In this document: positions 61,790-64,000 of the stretch, one piece after another
How positions within the stretch are numbered: the stretch's first letter is position 1
Layout of the letters: each line of letters begins with the position of its first letter
Assembly: GCF_007655135.1 (NCBI RefSeq)
Contig: NC_045128.1
Location: forward strand, 33,512,811-33,576,810
Length of the DNA: 64,000 nucleotides
Direction: 5' to 3'
Source of the DNA: Punica granatum
Lineage: Eukaryota > Streptophyta > Magnoliopsida > Myrtales > Lythraceae
Program-made: the position numbers and the translations under genes
The notes under the pieces: model-generated
Told to the model about the DNA's origin: nothing
The model's database searches: none
The model's input: the letters and a program-made list of their open reading frames with translations, nothing else

Positions 61790-63757
61790 AACTTCGTCCT
61801 CTTTCGTCTCGTTGATGTGCCGTCGACACCGCTAATGCTTCTCTCTCCCCCTCTCTCTCACTGATGCGTTTTCTCTCTCTTTACTGCCAATTCTTACCAG
61901 CCATATATATCTTGTAGAGGACTTAAGTTTGTACACTACATTACTGGCAGATTTTTTATTTTTTTTTTTGTCGTTAGGTCTTTATTTTTTTTCTGGGGTT
62001 TGGACCATAGAGAAAAGCTGCAAGGGGCATAGCATGAGGTCTTATGATAATAAATGCTGCATGCTGCAAGTCTCGTGAGGTTATTTTACTCTGTCTCTCT
62101 CCACTGTATGATCTTTTAGGGTTTGTACTTTGTAGAGAGAGAGAGATTGTTACCATTTTTTTTTTTAAAAATCTCACACGTATATATATATATATATATG
62201 TTTATATGTGCACTATGACACCGAAAGTCTAACGGATCTCGATTAATTCAGTTTGAGTCGGATCGATCCTATATAGAGATAATACTTTTTCATTCGAGTA
62301 TTTTTTTCATTTACAAGAGTTGAATTCGAGACTTTATTTAAGGAATGTAAGTTTCAAATGCTCATCCAATCCTGGTTGATCTCTCACATACGTTTTAATA
62401 TGTTGTGCCAATTTACGTGAGTTTAAAGAGAAAGCTCGGGACTGTGTAGTTTTTGGCTGCTCCTCTCTCTCTCTCTCTTTCTCTTGTCCTTCTCATCAGT
62501 CTCATGTCTTTAATTTCTCATGGACTCGCTGATCTCAATATTACATTACCTACTCCCCATCTTCCCTTCCTAGTTCCTCCTCCCTGGCGTGCTCTAAATA
62601 TATATCATGCCTACCTTGCTCGCTCCATCATCGCTTTGTATATCTATATATAGATAGATAGATAGATATATACATATATTTTCTTTTGTAGAACATTTAA
62701 TTAGGTGATTCGATGAATCGCGAAAGCCAGCTCTCTACTTGTGAACAAGAATTCATATGAAATCCATATATTTGTACCTTTATGCTTTTGGTGTCGTTAG
62801 TTAAATCTATTTGAACAAGTAAGGTCAAGTTCTATGTAATCAAGAATCAAATGAACTCGGTCTACTCATATTGAAGTCAGAAATTCCATTTAGTGGGAAG
62901 ACAAGCATCGATAGTACTAATTATATCGTGTCTCACCGAAAATAGAATGCAGAGACTATGATTAGTTCTAAGTTTTCAACCATCATCAATTACTTTTATA
63001 TCCAATTCCCAAAGTAACATCCAGGATGATCTATGATGTAATCACCTTTACCCGTTCCAGCTCCAATTACATATGAAAACGACTTGTAATGGAGAACCAC
63101 CGCTCTTGATTTCCGATTTTGAGCGGTACTACAATCACATCTCATGTCAACATTAGAAAGTGCCACGACGAGTAAGGATTAGAAAAGAAGTTCATCTATA
63201 AATATATCGACTTGGAGCACAAATGTATTGCAGAAATTAGTATATCATACAGCTAGAAAAATTATGAAGTTCGGAAACATCGTCCCTTTATTAAATCATC
63301 TATCTAGATTTACATATTCCGATATAGAATAACTGTCCCCAGCTTACATATCAGAATCCTGAGTCCAGCAATATCTTCCTGAATCTGTGGTGATATATTC
63401 ACAAATAAAGACCTGCTTTGCAAATGAAATGATGCAGAATCTTGTTTTCGACTGCCCTGTTTGCTTCTTATCTTCGTCTGTGATCTGATATACCAGGAAG
63501 TCACAGAAGAACAAAGACTTAAATCCAATTCAATTGAATTCTATGTGTAAAGAAATGGAGGCCCGTCAATAATCTACCAGTGGTGTTTAAATACAATCCT
63601 TGATCCGCACCAGCAGTAATTGTGTTTGACAGGAGATGTACAACTTCCACGGATATTCACGAACATAATTCAAGCTTTACGAAATTTTCTAAGTATGTAA
63701 AAAGCATATTGCAGTTGCTTCACTGTAAATAGTACGTACTCTACCCAGTTATAGTGA
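61790..63757. other. MUTE upstream region and intergenic DNA
   Basis: CT/GA-rich tracts lie just upstream of MUTE (61835-61885) and at 62465-62490, with a (TA)n run at 62179-62200. A dispersed repeat lies at 62225-62390. No gene seen until the phosphatase exon. Confidence 0.6.
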
Positions 63758-63911
63758 TCAAGCGGTGCCAAGGGATTTCTCATACTCCTGAAGCTGTGAT
63801 AGGAAACCAGAATTAGGAGATGCTTGTGGCCTCTTGCTCTTCACGTGTTCCATAGCTTGAGAAAGGCTCATCCCGTGCTTCTTCATCAGATAAGCAACAA
63901 CGACACTAACA
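63758..63911 (-). CDS. dual-specificity protein phosphatase, last exon (rest off-window)
   Basis: The minus strand from a GCAG acceptor reads VSVVVAYLMKKHGMSLSQAM, EHVKSKRPQASPNSGFLSQL and QEYEKSLGTA before TGA. This is the segment that follows the HCxxGxSRS signature in plant DsPTP1/MKP2-type MAP-kinase phosphatases. The catalytic Cys lies in an upstream exon beyond the right edge. The first base of the exon completes a Ser codon. Confidence 0.85.
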
Positions 63912-64000
63912 CTGCACAAACATACCTTACTCCATAAAAATCAATTCTAAGACCACACTTCAAAGTTCAATCGCTTAAGAGGACAGGAAACACATCTCAA

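Noticed and set aside
62453..62653. Secretory-looking plus-strand ORF
   Set aside because: Starts at TTG, not ATG. Its Leu/Ser 'signal' comes from a CT microsatellite and it ends in a TA repeat.

Overview
The window is nuclear DNA of a flowering plant, most likely a eudicot. The evidence is genes split by GT-AG introns, long AT-rich intergenic DNA, a Ty1/copia retrotransposon, Mutator-like elements (MULEs) with 9-10 bp target duplications, tRNA-derived SINEs, a MIR319 hairpin, and plant-specific genes such as the stomatal regulator MUTE. The species cannot be fixed from the sequence.

Left third (1-25.6 kb): mainly mobile DNA and broken genes. A minus-strand copia element runs off the left edge (gag, protease and integrase visible, two in-frame stops). 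It lies just upstream of an intact four-exon methylesterase gene (MES17-like). Next comes a complete 4.9 kb MULE (5826-10721) with terminal inverted repeats, a 10-bp target duplication, a decayed MURA-type transposase on the minus strand and, convergent to it, a small two-exon GRF-zinc-finger/transmembrane gene. From 11.5 to 20.4 kb lie a duplicated MES17 exon 1 fragment, scattered class III peroxidase exons and duplicated non-coding DNA. At 23.0-24.4 kb a 1.4 kb element with about 280-bp inverted ends and a 9-bp target duplication encloses a GC-rich array of alternating inverted arms.

Middle (25.8-46.1 kb): housekeeping genes. On the minus strand are a mitochondrial Coa1/Tim21-like membrane protein (3 exons), ribosomal protein L10 (4 exons, the first only 10 nt) and complex III subunit QCR8 (2 exons, 72 aa). 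On the plus strand is a nine-exon multi-membrane RING E3 ligase of the RNFT1 type. After about 6 kb without a recognisable gene there is a MIR319 precursor (45831-46096) whose mature sequence matches the miR319c form.

Right third (46.1-64 kb): a stretch with a foldback element, a small MULE-type MITE with a perfect 9-bp target duplication, an RNase H-like pseudogene and two oppositely oriented SINEs. It is followed by a gene-dense segment: a plastid-type alpha/beta hydrolase (plus, 6 exons), then on the minus strand a C2-domain protein (2 exons), a GNAT acetyltransferase (4 exons) and the bHLH factor MUTE (3 exons). The last exon of a dual-specificity phosphatase lies at the right edge.

The genes do not form one pathway. 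The hormone/development genes (MES17-like, MIR319, MUTE) are separate loci. No wholly new system is evident. The strongest candidates for follow-up are the MULE carrying a GRF-TM gene and the foldback array element. Splice sites were placed by eye from reading frame, GT-AG signals and family similarity; all introns described are phase-consistent.
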